DNA of 34,023 bases from Thermobacillus sp. ZCTH02-B1 (GTDB lineage: Bacteria; Bacillota; Bacilli; Paenibacillales; Paenibacillaceae), in assembly GCF_002159085.1 (NCBI RefSeq), contig NZ_LZRU01000004.1:1-34023 (forward strand), read 5' to 3'. Positions 6,890-15,397 of the stretch are shown in pieces. Position numbers and translations under genes: made by a program. Within the stretch, counting starts at the first letter, position 1, and each line of letters begins with the position of its first letter. The notes under the pieces were generated by a model, which saw only the letters and a list, made by a program, of their open reading frames with translations, did not search any database and was not told the DNA's origin.

Positions 6890-9166
6890 TTGCTGACGTC
6901 TGTCATCGGCTACCCGAGAATCGGGGCTTCAAGGGAATTGAAGTTCGCCGTAGAGAAATATTTCAAAGGCGAGTCGGACCGTGAAGAGTTGAACCGGGTT
7001 GCCGCCAACCTCCGAAGCGCGCATTGGAATGTGCAAAAACATCACGGGATCGATTTCATTCCGTCCAACGACTTCTCCTATTACGACCATGTGCTGGATA
7101 CGGCCGTGTTGTTCAATCTGATTCCGGAGCGTTACCGTGCCCTGGAACTCGATCCTCTCGATACCTGTTTTGCGATGGCAAGGGGGTATCAGGGGCCGCG
7201 GGGCGAGGTGAAACCACTGGCCATGAAAAAATGGTTTAACACCAACTACCATTACCTGGTGCCGGAGATCGAAGATTCCGTACAGATTCAGGTTGCCGGC
7301 AGCAAAATATTCGACGAGTACGAGGAAGCCAAGCGCCAGAAGTTGGAAACCAAACCGGTGCTTGTCGGCGCCTTCACCTTGCTCAAATTGGCCAAATTTA
7401 CCGGGCGCAAGAAAGCGGAACATGTCATGGCCGACATCGTCAGGGCTTATCAGGATCTCCTGAATCGGCTCGGGAAACAGGGAGCCCGGTGGATTCAACT
7501 GGATGAGCCGTATCTGGTGACCGATTTGACGCCGGAGGATATCCGTATGTTTACGGAACTCTACCGTCCGCTGCTGTCCGCCAAAAGAGAGGTGAAGGTG
7601 CTTGTCCAAACCTATTTTGGTGATGTGCGTGACTGCTATGAAACGCTTCAGATACTCCCCTTCGACGGCATCGGACTGGATTTCGTGGACGGCACCCAGT
7701 CCCTGTCACTTCTTAAGCAGTATGGTTTTGCCAAGGAAAAGACGTTATTTGCAGGAGTCATAAACGGCCGAAACATCTGGGCGAGCCGCTACGCCGATGT
7801 ACTGCAGACGATACAAGACATTCAGCAATTTGCCCAAAATGTCGTCATCGGACCGTCCTGTTCCTTGCTGCATGTACCCTATTCAATCCAGCGCGAGACC
7901 CGGTTATCGAAGGAATATACCCGTTATCTTGCTTTTGCCGAAGAGAAACTCCGGGAGTTGTCGGAACTGAAACGAATTCTGTCCGACGGCAATCCGTTGG
8001 AGACGGAGTGGTATAAACATAATGAAGAAAGGTTTGCGGGCGTGCGCTGCGAACCGGACAAGGAAGTCCGGGCAAGAGTGGCCGCTTTGACGGATCGCGA
8101 TTTTACCCGTTTGCCGGAGCGACCGGAACGGAAAGAGATCCAGAAGCAAAAGTTTCATTTTCCCGCGCTCCCGACCACCACAATCGGATCTCTCCCGCAA
8201 ACGCCGGATGTCAGGGCCGCTCGGGCGGCCTGCAGGAAAAAATCCATTTCTGAAACGGAGTACAAGCAATTTATCTTCGACAAGATCAGGCAATGCATCA
8301 GGCGCCAGGAAGAAATTGGCCTTGATGTGCTTGTGCACGGCGAGTTCGAACGGAACGATATGGTTGAGTATTTCGGCGAATGTCTGGAAGGTTTTGTGTT
8401 TACCGAAAACGGTTGGGTGCAGTCGTACGGGACCCGGTGCGTCAAGCCGCCGATTATCTGGGGAGACGTCCGCCGATCCCGGCCGATCACCGTCGAATAC
8501 GCCGTATTCGCCAATCAGCTGACGAACAAGCCTGTCAAAGGCATGCTAACCGGTCCCGTGACGATTCTGAACTGGTCGTTTCCCCGGGAGGACCTGTCTC
8601 CGAAAGAAACGGCTTTCCAGATTGCGCTCGCCATCCGCGATGAGGTGCTGGACCTGGAAGCCCATGGCATTGATATTATTCAAATCGATGAAGCGGCGAT
8701 CCGGGAGAAGCTGCCTCTCCGCAAGTCGGATTGGTATGAACAATACCTGAGCTGGGCGATCCCGGCTTTCCGGCTCGTGCACAGCGGCGTCAAGCCGGAA
8801 ACGCAGATTCATACCCACATGTGTTACAGCCAATTCGGTGACATGATTCGGGAGATCGATGCCATGGATGCGGATGTCATTACCTTCGAAGCAGCCCGTT
8901 CCAATCTGGAGATCGTTGATACGCTGAAGGAGAGCGGTTTTCAGACCAATGTGGGACCGGGCGTCTACGATGTCCATTCTCCCCGTATCCCGGATGTGGA
9001 CGAAATAAAGCAAGCCATTCGGAGGATGGTCCGTACACTCGGTTCCGATGGCTTGTGGGTGAATCCGGATTGCGGATTGAAGACGCGGGGAGAAGCCGAG
9101 ACATGGGCAAGCTTGCGCAATCTCGTGCAGGCAGCGGTCGAAATCAGAGCTGAATTGCATTCATAA
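6890..9166 (+). CDS. metE: Cobalamin-independent methionine synthase MetE
   Basis: MetE transfers the methyl group of 5-methyltetrahydropteroyl-triglutamate to homocysteine, the last step of methionine synthesis, without B12. The protein (758 residues) has the two family domains: N-terminal half from VIGYPRIGASRELK, C-terminal catalytic half from TTTIGSLPQTPDVR. The zinc ligands are in place: His643 and Cys645 in HTHMCYSQ, Glu667 in TFEAARS and Cys728 in NPDCGLKTRG. TTG at 6890 is preferred because GGGAGGGA ends 9 nt upstream; an in-frame GTG at 6881 directly abuts that site. The gene is divergent from the nrd operon, sharing the regulatory region, and ends at a strong terminator, so it is monocistronic. 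Confidence 0.96.
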   Translation: MLTSVIGYPRIGASRELKFAVEKYFKGESDREELNRVAANLRSAHWNVQKHHGIDFIPSNDFSYYDHVLDTAVLFNLIPERYRALELDPLDTCFAMARGYQGPRGEVKPLAMKKWFNTNYHYLVPEIEDSVQIQVAGSKIFDEYEEAKRQKLETKPVLVGAFTLLKLAKFTGRKKAEHVMADIVRAYQDLLNRLGKQGARWIQLDEPYLVTDLTPEDIRMFTELYRPLLSAKREVKVLVQTYFGDVRDCYETLQILPFDGIGLDFVDGTQSLSLLKQYGFAKEKTLFAGVINGRNIWASRYADVLQTIQDIQQFAQNVVIGPSCSLLHVPYSIQRETRLSKEYTRYLAFAEEKLRELSELKRILSDGNPLETEWYKHNEERFAGVRCEPDKEVRARVAALTDRDFTRLPERPERKEIQKQKFHFPALPTTTIGSLPQTPDVRAARAACRKKSISETEYKQFIFDKIRQCIRRQEEIGLDVLVHGEFERNDMVEYFGECLEGFVFTENGWVQSYGTRCVKPPIIWGDVRRSRPITVEYAVFANQLTNKPVKGMLTGPVTILNWSFPREDLSPKETAFQIALAIRDEVLDLEAHGIDIIQIDEAAIREKLPLRKSDWYEQYLSWAIPAFRLVHSGVKPETQIHTHMCYSQFGDMIREIDAMDADVITFEAARSNLEIVDTLKESGFQTNVGPGVYDVHSPRIPDVDEIKQAIRRMVRTLGSDGLWVNPDCGLKTRGEAETWASLRNLVQAAVEIRAELHS

Positions 9167-9200
9167 TCAACGAATCCGTTAAACGTCATAGGGGCTTTTT

Positions 9201-9236
9201 GAGGAGAATGATCGTAATGTAATTCTCCTCTTTTTT
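9201..9236 (+). terminator. Rho-independent terminator of metE
   Basis: GAGGAGAAT pairs with ATTCTCCTC around a 12-nt loop, followed by TTTTTT. It lies 35 bp after the metE stop. Confidence 0.88.
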
Positions 9237-9276
9237 CTTTTTTAAGACACTTCGGCAGTGTACGAATGCGAAAATT

Positions 9277-9477
9277 TTGAATACCAAGTTCATTCTGACG
9301 CCTGAAGGCGTCAAAGTTACCGTTGTAAACGAAGACGGCCAAGTTGTGGCCAGGCTGTACAGGAAAAGCGGTGAATGGGAAGAGCAGTAGCGAGATTGGC
9401 CGTCATCGTTTCAGGAAGCCGCCGCCGCAAAGTTCGACGAGCTTGTGCGGCTTCCCGCTGTACACCGGCAGGCTTGA
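9277..9477 (+). pseudogene. Decayed small ORF interrupted by an in-frame TAG
   Basis: From about 9277 a frame reads LNTKFILTPEGVKVTVVNED and continues with GQVVARLYRKSGEWEEQ to a TAG at 9388. The same frame then goes on without shift as RDWPSSFQEAAAAKFDELVR up to TGA at 9475. Both parts have plausible protein composition, so this may be a gene of about 66 or more codons broken by one nonsense mutation, with its 5' end lost. No start with a ribosome binding site and no family could be recognised. Chance is possible. Confidence 0.35.
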
Positions 9478-9522
9478 CTTGCCGCGCGGCGGTCACTTGC
9501 GTGAAGCAGGATCATCCCCCAA

Positions 9523-9550
9523 GGGGAACCCGTTTGCGGGTTCCCTTTTT
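9523..9550 (+). terminator. Rho-independent terminator
   Basis: GGGAACCCG/CGGGTTCCC with a TTTG loop is followed by TTTTT. It lies about 45 bp after the decayed ORF and probably was its terminator. Confidence 0.8.
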
Positions 9551-9831
9551 CCATGCCCGGCCATACAAACGCGCGCTCGGCTCATGGGATGGTTGTAAAC
9601 GATTTCGCGGCGCCGTTGTTTGCGCCATGTTTGCAAGGCAGGGGGTGAAAGGGCGTTCAGCGTGGGTTTTCGGCGTGTACACCGGCGGTTCCCCGTGGCG
9701 TGTACATGCCTTCGCTCGCGGTTCTTCCGGCTTCCAATCCCTCTCAGGCTCGTCAAACCCGTCCGCATAATCGGCCAAGTCCCCTCATAGACATGTTATC
9801 AGTCAGAAACCACTGTAGAGGGGATGATCCG
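9551..9831. other. Gene-free spacer
   Basis: No convincing coding frame or RNA gene is seen. GGCGTGTACA occurs twice about 30 bp apart (near 9675 and 9701). No promoter for the downstream lipoprotein gene could be identified with confidence. Confidence 0.4.
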
Positions 9832-11091
9832 ATGCGTCGCATGATGCGGGCGGCGGCCGTCGTCCTGTGCGTCACCCTCGTCCTGGCGGGATGCGGGAGC
9901 AGGAGCGCCGAGTCGGTCGTAAAAGACCTGAACGGCGTGCTCGACGGTCTGAAGAGCTATCAGGGGAAGGGCACGATGACGCTGCATACCGGGCAGACGC
10001 CGCTCCAGTATCAGGTGGAAGTCTGGTACAAAAAACCATCCTATTACCGGGTCGCGTTGACCAACGCCGCCAAGGACATCACGCAGATCGTGCTGCGCAA
10101 CGACGAGGGCGTGTTCGTGCTGACCCCGAAGCTGAAGAAGAGCTTCCGCTTCCAGAGCGACTGGCCGCAAAATCAGGGACAGGTGTATCTGTACCAGACG
10201 CTCGTGCAGAGCATCCTGCTCGACAACTCCCGGCAGTTCGCGATCGACAAGGATTCGTACGTGTTCGACGTGATGGCGAACTACCAGAACGGTTCCCTGG
10301 CGCGGCAAAAAATATGGCTCGATCAGAAAACCTACGCGCCGCAGCGGGTGGAAGTGAGCGACGCGAACGCGAACGTGTTGGTCGAGATGACGTTCGATCA
10401 GTTCCGGTTCGACGTGGCGTTCGACGAGAAGGCGTTCGACATGAACGCGAATCTCGATACCGCGCAGCAACCGGAACAGCCGGATGAATCGACGGACGCG
10501 CCGGGCCGTGTGGAGGATGATGCGCACGGGGTTCACGGCGATCAGGACCGGTCCGCGACGGATGACGCCGCGCCCGGGTACAATCCGGACGAGGCGGCGG
10601 AGGGAGCGTTGCCCGGCGAAGACGGGGATGGCGCAGGGACGGATGTGCCGGCAACCGGTGAATCGGACGGACTTGAAACGGATGAGCCGGTGACGGATGA
10701 GGCAGCCGGAGACCAGGCGGACGAAACGGCGGACCGGGTCGCGCCGGCGGACGATTTTGTTCCGATGGAACCGTCCTATTATCCCGAGGGCGTCGCGCTC
10801 AAGGACATCACCGACGTCACGCTGGCCGACGGCAGCAAAGGCGTGCTGATGCGTTTCACCGGAACGTACAATTACACGCTGTTCCAGACGAAGCCGAAGG
10901 ACATCGACGCCGCGCTCGTGCCGGGCGTCATGCTCGACCTCGGCCACACGTGGGGATTGCTCGCGGGCGACGTGCTGCAGACGCTCACCTGGACGTACCA
11001 GGGGTACGAGTACCGGCTGACGTCGGCCGAATTGCCCGAGGACGAGATGGTGAAGATCGCCCGCTCCGTGCTGGAGGAGATGGAGAAATGA
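9832..11091 (+). CDS. ydcC: LolA-like/DUF4367 lipoprotein, YdcC family, with a long acidic linker
   Basis: The 419-residue protein begins MRRMMRAAAVVLCVTLVLAG followed by Cys, a lipoprotein signal. ATG at 9832 has GAGGGG 8 nt upstream. Residues about 25-205 resemble the LolA/LppX-like beta-sheet fold (VEVWYKKPSYYRVAL, IWLDQKTYAPQRVEV). Residues about 215-310 are a low-complexity Asp/Glu/Gly/Ala segment, likely disordered. The last 110 residues (YYPEGV... to ...SVLEEMEK) form a DUF4367-like domain. In Bacillus subtilis ydcC lies just upstream of alrA-ndoAI-ndoA; here the same order holds except for an inserted MFS/TetR pair. The family is membrane-anchored outside the cell and its role, possibly linked to sporulation, is not settled. 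Confidence 0.85.
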   Translation: MRRMMRAAAVVLCVTLVLAGCGSRSAESVVKDLNGVLDGLKSYQGKGTMTLHTGQTPLQYQVEVWYKKPSYYRVALTNAAKDITQIVLRNDEGVFVLTPKLKKSFRFQSDWPQNQGQVYLYQTLVQSILLDNSRQFAIDKDSYVFDVMANYQNGSLARQKIWLDQKTYAPQRVEVSDANANVLVEMTFDQFRFDVAFDEKAFDMNANLDTAQQPEQPDESTDAPGRVEDDAHGVHGDQDRSATDDAAPGYNPDEAAEGALPGEDGDGAGTDVPATGESDGLETDEPVTDEAAGDQADETADRVAPADDFVPMEPSYYPEGVALKDITDVTLADGSKGVLMRFTGTYNYTLFQTKPKDIDAALVPGVMLDLGHTWGLLAGDVLQTLTWTYQGYEYRLTSAELPEDEMVKIARSVLEEMEK

Positions 11092-11119
11092 CCCGCATGC
11101 CGCCGCGGCATTCCGAAAG

Positions 11120-11185
11120 GCCGGGAAGATCGCCGGCATCCTGGATGAAAGCGTCCGGGATGGTCGCGATCTTCCCGTTTTTTTT
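11120..11185 (+). terminator. Rho-independent terminator of the YdcC-like gene
   Basis: GGGAAGATCGC (11121-11131) pairs with GCGATCTTCCC (11166-11176) around a loop of about 34 nt, then G and eight T residues follow. The T-run is only on the plus strand, so it does not serve the opposing MFS gene. Confidence 0.82.
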
Positions 11186-11191
11186 GTCCGG

Positions 11192-12405
11192 TCATGCCCG
11201 GACCGTTGCCTTCGCTTTGTTCGTCAAGAGCAAGGCAGGGACGGCCATCGCCGCGGTCAGCACGGTGGCGACAAGAAAGCCGGTGTGATAGGCGGCGGCC
11301 TCATGCGGGAGATCGGGAACGGCTTGCCGCAACTTCAGGGCCACGACCGTCGCCAGTACGGCGGAACCAAAGGCGCCGCCGATATTCTGGATAATGCGCG
11401 TGGCGACGCTTGCCTGCGGAACTTGAGGGCCGACGAGCCCCGTATAGGAATCCGTCATGACCGGAATCGTGATGCCGCCGACGCCGATTCCCCGAATGAA
11501 CAGCGCAAGGCCGATCAGCCAATCAGGAACGTCCGGCGGAAAAAGAATGAACGGAACGGTTCCCGCGACCGTAATGGCCGTGGCGGCCAGGACAACCCTT
11601 CGGGCTCCGATCCTGTCGGTGAGCGTTCCGATCACGGGTCTCGCAAGCAGCATGCCCGCACCTTGCGGAAGGAGCGCAAGCGCGGCGGAAATGACGGAGT
11701 CGTGCCGGACATTCTGGAAGTACAAAGGCAAGAGCAGCATGGCGCCGTTCGTCCCGAATCCGGCCAGGAACAAGGCGATGACGGACCCGGTGAAGCTTCT
11801 GTATCGGAACAGGCCGAGGGGCACGATGGCAGCCGCGGGACGGACACGGGCGTAAACGATATAGGCGATCGTCAAGATCGCGCCCAGCGCGATAAAGCCG
11901 ATCGAAGCCCTGCCGCCGGAACCGCCGCCTTCCGCACCCCGCGTGATCCCGTATATGAAACTGGCGGAAAGTCCGCCCAGCAGCAGAATGCCGGTCCAAT
12001 CCAGCGCGGCGCGTCTGTTGGCGGCGGGAAACCGCGGCAATTTCATGGAAATGAACGCCAGGGCGACGATCCCGATCGGGACGTTGATGTAGAAAATCCA
12101 GCGCCACGAGACATATTCCACGAGCAAGCCGCCGGCAACCGGACCGAGAATGGGGCCGAGAATGACGGGCAGACCCACGATGGCCATCAATCGTCCCATT
12201 TGATCCTGTCCCGCGGCTTGTACGAGCAGCGTCGTCAGCAGGGGAATGATCAGCCCGGCGGCGCCCCCTTGCACAATGCGGAACGCGATCAGACTTTCGA
12301 TGTTCCAGGACAGCCCCGCCAGCAGGGAACTGAACAGGAACAGCAGCTCCGCGAAGAAATAGACGGCTTTGCCCTCAAACCGCTGAACCAGCCAGCCGGA
12401 GTAAT
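11192..12405 (-). pseudogene. 5'-truncated MFS drug exporter, DHA2 (EmrB/QacA-like) family
   Basis: The frame encodes a DHA2-type 14-TM transporter. GWLVQRFEGKAVYFFAELLF is the loop between TM2 and TM3. IAFRIVQGGAAGLIIP follows, then GPILGPVAGG, the family motif C of drug/H+ antiporters. It runs to a normal C-terminus. However, family similarity begins abruptly at about 12400: TM1 and most of TM2 (some 50-60 residues) are missing, and upstream of this point the DNA passes directly into the 5' end of the divergent TetR gene. No ribosome binding site precedes a suitable start; an internal GTG at 12274 would delete TM3 as well. It is therefore called a pseudogene. The normal arrangement would be a full-length pump divergent from, and repressed by, the TetR protein. 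Confidence 0.75.
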
Positions 12406-12435
12406 GATTGCAGCATCGTTCGGGAGGAAAAACCT

Positions 12436-13083
12436 TTGAAAGCGGAACGCAGACGGGGCGAGGAATTGGAAAAGACGATTCTGGATGCGGCGTACCAGAT
12501 CATCGAAACCTACGGATACGAGGAAATGACCTTTCAACGCGTTGCCCGACAGGCGCGCACCAGCCGAACGGTCCTTTACCGCTGGTACGAAACGCCCGTT
12601 GATTTGCTGCATGCCCTGGTCCAGTACAGGTCCACCCAAGCGATGGGCGGCAGGATGATCGATTTGTTCCGGGACCAGGGAAGCCTGCGCGCCGATTTGC
12701 TTGAGGTCGTCGGTATCTACCAGCGGTTTTTCGACGCCGTCGGCCAGAAGCTGCTGGGTGCCGTGATGACCGAATTCAACAGGAATGTTGAACGTTTCCG
12801 GGACTGGTTTGAGCAGGCGCCCAACAGCAACAGGAGGATCATGAAAATCGTGGAGGAAAATGCCAAACGGCGCGGAGAAATCAACCATGACTTCACCGAG
12901 TTGCAAATGCGCCTGCCCTTCGATCTTCTGCGTTTCGAAAATGTGATCCGCCACAGGAAGATCACGACGGCGTATTTGACCCGTTTGGTGGACGAGGTGC
13001 TGCTGCCGGTTTTCTCCCGAAACGGCGCAGCGGTAAACGGTCAAATTGCGGAGCAAATCAAACCAACCGAAGGGAACGAATGA
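12436..13083 (+). CDS. TetR/AcrR-family transcriptional regulator
   Basis: The 215-residue protein has an N-terminal TetR helix-turn-helix at about residues 10-56 (ILDAAYQIIETYGYEEMTFQ then RVARQARTSRTVLYRWY) and an all-helical ligand domain of unknown specificity. The start is TTG at 12436 with GGGAGG 7 nt upstream. Regulators of this type normally repress an adjacent exporter. The divergent MFS gene has lost its 5' end 30 bp away, so the shared promoter-operator region is missing or compressed and the original target is probably gone. The regulator itself appears intact. It could act on other genes or simply be in early decay. Confidence 0.88.
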   Translation: MKAERRRGEELEKTILDAAYQIIETYGYEEMTFQRVARQARTSRTVLYRWYETPVDLLHALVQYRSTQAMGGRMIDLFRDQGSLRADLLEVVGIYQRFFDAVGQKLLGAVMTEFNRNVERFRDWFEQAPNSNRRIMKIVEENAKRRGEINHDFTELQMRLPFDLLRFENVIRHRKITTAYLTRLVDEVLLPVFSRNGAAVNGQIAEQIKPTEGNE

Positions 13084-13123
13084 CCGCCCGGTTCGGAACG
13101 CGGATCAGGGCGCCGCCTTCCGT

Positions 13124-13151
13124 TTGACAGTCCGGGTTCGAACCGTATACG
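13124..13151 (+). promoter_or_regulatory. Candidate alr promoter
   Basis: A consensus -35 TTGACA (13124-13129) is followed after 16 nt by TATACG (13146-13151). The start would lie about 35 nt before the alr ATG. The spacer contains the palindrome GGTTCGAACC. Confidence 0.6.
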
Positions 13152-13193
13152 ATAGTTGCATGGTTTGGGAGTTCGAAACGAAGGTGAACCCGG

Positions 13194-14378
13194 ATGGACA
13201 GCTATTATAGACCGACCCGTGCGGAGATTTCGCTCGACGCGCTCCGGCGGAACATCCAGGCGTTCCGGCGGGCGCTTCCGCCCGGAACGAAGCTGCTCGC
13301 TTCCGTGAAGGCGAACGCCTACGGACACGGCGCCGTGGAGACGGCGCGCGAAGCGGTCTCGGCGGGGGTCGACATGCTCGGCGTCGCGTTCCTCGACGAG
13401 GCGGTGCAGCTCCGCCGCGCCGGGATCGGGGCGCCGATTCTCGTGCTCGGGTATGTGCCGCCGGAAGGCTACCCGCTCGCCCGCGAGCTGGACGTTTCGA
13501 TCGCGCTGTTCCGGGAGGACGCGCTGGAAGCGGCGGCCGCGGGGCCCGGAGCGAAGCCGCTTCGCGTGCATGTCAAGGTCGACACCGGCATGGGCCGGCT
13601 CGGCGTGCTGCCCGGCGAGGAGGCCGTGCGCTTCGTCGAGCGGGCGCTGCGCACGCCGGGCGTCGAAGTGGAGGGGATGTTCACCCACTTCGCCCGCGCG
13701 GACGAGGCGGACAAATCCTACACACGCCTGCAGTACGAGCGATTCTGCGAAGTCGCGGAAGCCGTGCGGCGGCGCGGGCTCGAGGTGCCGCTCATTCATC
13801 TCGGCAACAGCGCGGCGGGCATCGACACGCCGGAATGGGCGGGCGACATGCTGCGGCTCGGCATCGGCATGTACGGCCTGTACCCGTCGGAGCAGGTCGG
13901 GAAGTCGCGGGTCGAGCTCGAACCGGTCATGACGCTGAAGACGGAGGTCGTCATGACGAAGATCGCGCCTCCCGGATGGGGCATAAGCTACGGCACGCGC
14001 TACGTGACGCGCGGCGAGGAGCGGATCGGCACGCTGCCGATCGGTTACGCGGACGGCTACAGCCGGATGCTGACCGGCAAGGCGCACGCGCTGGTGCGCG
14101 GCGTGCGCGTGCCCGTGATCGGCACGATCTGCATGGACCAGTGCATGATCGCGCTGGATCCCGCGGATCGGGCGGAGGGGTTCTCCGGTCCGGTCGAACC
14201 CGGGGAGGAGGTCGTCCTGATCGGCCGGCAGGGCGGCGAGATCATTGCGGCCGAGGAGATCGCGGCCATGCTTGGCACCATCCATTATGAGGTCGTCTGC
14301 ATGATCGCCGCCCGGGTGCCCCGGGTCTACATCCGCGGCGGACGGGTCGTGGCGGTGACGAACGGACTTGCCGGATGA
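13194..14378 (+). CDS. alr: Alanine racemase
   Basis: Alr is a PLP enzyme that interconverts L- and D-alanine for peptidoglycan synthesis. The 394-residue length is normal. Lys39 in SVKANAYGHG is the Schiff-base lysine and Tyr266 in GISYGTRY is the second catalytic base. The N-terminal barrel is followed by the C-terminal beta domain with CMDQCMIAL. ATG at 13194 follows GAAGGTG. It is the first gene of the conserved alr-ndoAI-ndoA block, but a terminator hairpin overlapping its stop and a separate -10 box before ndoAI suggest that the toxin-antitoxin pair can be transcribed independently. Confidence 0.96.
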   Translation: MDSYYRPTRAEISLDALRRNIQAFRRALPPGTKLLASVKANAYGHGAVETAREAVSAGVDMLGVAFLDEAVQLRRAGIGAPILVLGYVPPEGYPLARELDVSIALFREDALEAAAAGPGAKPLRVHVKVDTGMGRLGVLPGEEAVRFVERALRTPGVEVEGMFTHFARADEADKSYTRLQYERFCEVAEAVRRRGLEVPLIHLGNSAAGIDTPEWAGDMLRLGIGMYGLYPSEQVGKSRVELEPVMTLKTEVVMTKIAPPGWGISYGTRYVTRGEERIGTLPIGYADGYSRMLTGKAHALVRGVRVPVIGTICMDQCMIALDPADRAEGFSGPVEPGEEVVLIGRQGGEIIAAEEIAAMLGTIHYEVVCMIAARVPRVYIRGGRVVAVTNGLAG

Positions 14379-14398
14379 CGTTCTGTCGTCCGGCTTTT
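14370..14398 (+). terminator. Rho-independent terminator overlapping the end of alr
   Basis: A 10-bp stem (GCCGGATGAC pairing with GTCGTCCGGC, one G-T pair) with loop GTTCT is followed by TTTT. The left arm includes the last codons of alr. The short T-run suggests partial termination. Confidence 0.7.
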
Positions 14399-14515
14399 CG
14401 CGTCCCGGCGGCATTTCCGTGTTTCCGCAGACATAGATATGGGTGTATAATCGAACCAGGGCGGCGGCATACTTGTAAGAGGCTGGAATGGAAAAAGCCC
14501 GGAGGTGCGACGGAT

Positions 14516-14797
14516 TTGGCCGATCTGCGGAACATGAAACGGATCATGATCAGTCTGCCGGATCAACTGCTCAGGGAAGTGGACGGGATCGTGGCGCGTG
14601 AACATTCAAACCGCAGCGAATTCATCCGCCAGGTGATGAGGCTCTACCTCGCCGAACGGAAGAAACGGCAAATCCGTGATTCCATGCAGCGGGGATATCT
14701 CGAGATGGCGCCCATCAACCTGCGCATGGCCGCCGAGGCTTTCCAGGCGGAGGAAGACGCCGACGATACGCTTGGCCGTCTCGTAAGCGGGGTGTGA
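14516..14797 (+). CDS. ndoAI: Ribbon-helix-helix antitoxin EndoAI (MazE-like)
   Basis: The 93-residue antitoxin neutralises the RNase NdoA encoded 3 bp downstream. The N-terminus (MKRIMISLPDQLLREVDGIV) is a CopG/ribbon-helix-helix DNA-binding motif. The C-terminus (RGYLEMAPINL ... ADDTLGRLVSG) matches the toxin-binding tail of B. subtilis EndoAI. TTG at 14516 was chosen: GGAGG lies 10 nt upstream and the resulting N-terminus has the family length; ATG at 14534 is the alternative. A TATAAT box at 14445-14450 may give it its own promoter. Complexes of this type often autorepress. Confidence 0.92.
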   Translation: MADLRNMKRIMISLPDQLLREVDGIVAREHSNRSEFIRQVMRLYLAERKKRQIRDSMQRGYLEMAPINLRMAAEAFQAEEDADDTLGRLVSGV

Positions 14798-14800
14798 AGC

Positions 14801-15151
14801 GTGATCGTAAAACGGGGAGATGTATTTTTTGCAGATTTGTCGCCGGTGGTCGGATCGGAACAGGGCGGCGTGCGTCCCGTGCTGATCATCCAGAACGACA
14901 TCGGCAACCGGTTCAGCCCGACGGTGATCGTCGCGGCGATTACGGCGAAGATCCAGAAGGCGAAACTGCCGACCCACGTCGAACTCAGCGCGAAAGAGCA
15001 CGGTTTCGAACGGGATTCCGTCGTGCTGCTCGAGCAGATCCGCACGATCGACAAGCAGCGGCTGACGGACAAAATTACGCACCTGGATGACGAGACGATG
15101 AAGAAGGTGAACGAATCGCTTTCCATCAGCGTCGGACTGGTCGATTTCTGA
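14801..15151 (+). CDS. ndoA: Endoribonuclease toxin NdoA (EndoA, MazF family)
   Basis: NdoA is a MazF-type ribosome-independent mRNA interferase; the B. subtilis enzyme cuts at UACAU. The 116 residues are near-identical in pattern to the B. subtilis protein: [33 protein letters not shown], then [20 protein letters not shown]. The GTG start follows the antitoxin stop by 3 bp, so translation is coupled. It is one of the most strongly conserved toxin genes of Bacillales and is chromosomal rather than plasmid-like here. Confidence 0.97.
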   Translation: MIVKRGDVFFADLSPVVGSEQGGVRPVLIIQNDIGNRFSPTVIVAAITAKIQKAKLPTHVELSAKEHGFERDSVVLLEQIRTIDKQRLTDKITHLDDETMKKVNESLSISVGLVDF

Positions 15152-15397
15152 CATGCGGCGGAATCGACGGACGTTCGCGGGACAATTGCATGAGGCGCTT
15201 CGGGGCCGTGGAAATCGGTTCTTTTTTTGTATCCGGACATGGAAAAAGATGTAATACTCAGGAATGAATTACCTCGCAAAATTGTGCCGCGGACGAAAGG
15301 ATTTGCGTGCCATGGGGCGAATTGTACTCTTGATAGCGTGCGCCGCGCGGCGGGTTGCGGCAAAGCGCGGCCGGAGAGCAGCGGAGGTGCGTCACTT
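15152..15397. other. Spacer between the TA pair and the second antitoxin
   Basis: This 246-bp stretch has no convincing gene. GAAATCGGTTC followed by seven T residues (around 15210-15227) could form a weak terminator with the GATTTC at the ndoA stop. No clear promoter was found for the downstream antitoxin copy. Confidence 0.35.

Noticed and set aside
13120..13160. Possible tRNA because of GGGTTCGAACC
   Set aside because: No matching acceptor, D or anticodon arms; the motif is just a palindrome within the alr promoter spacer.
14801..15151. Treating ndoAI-ndoA as a horizontally acquired toxin-antitoxin element
   Set aside because: Its place after alr is conserved in Bacillales, so it is a core chromosomal module.
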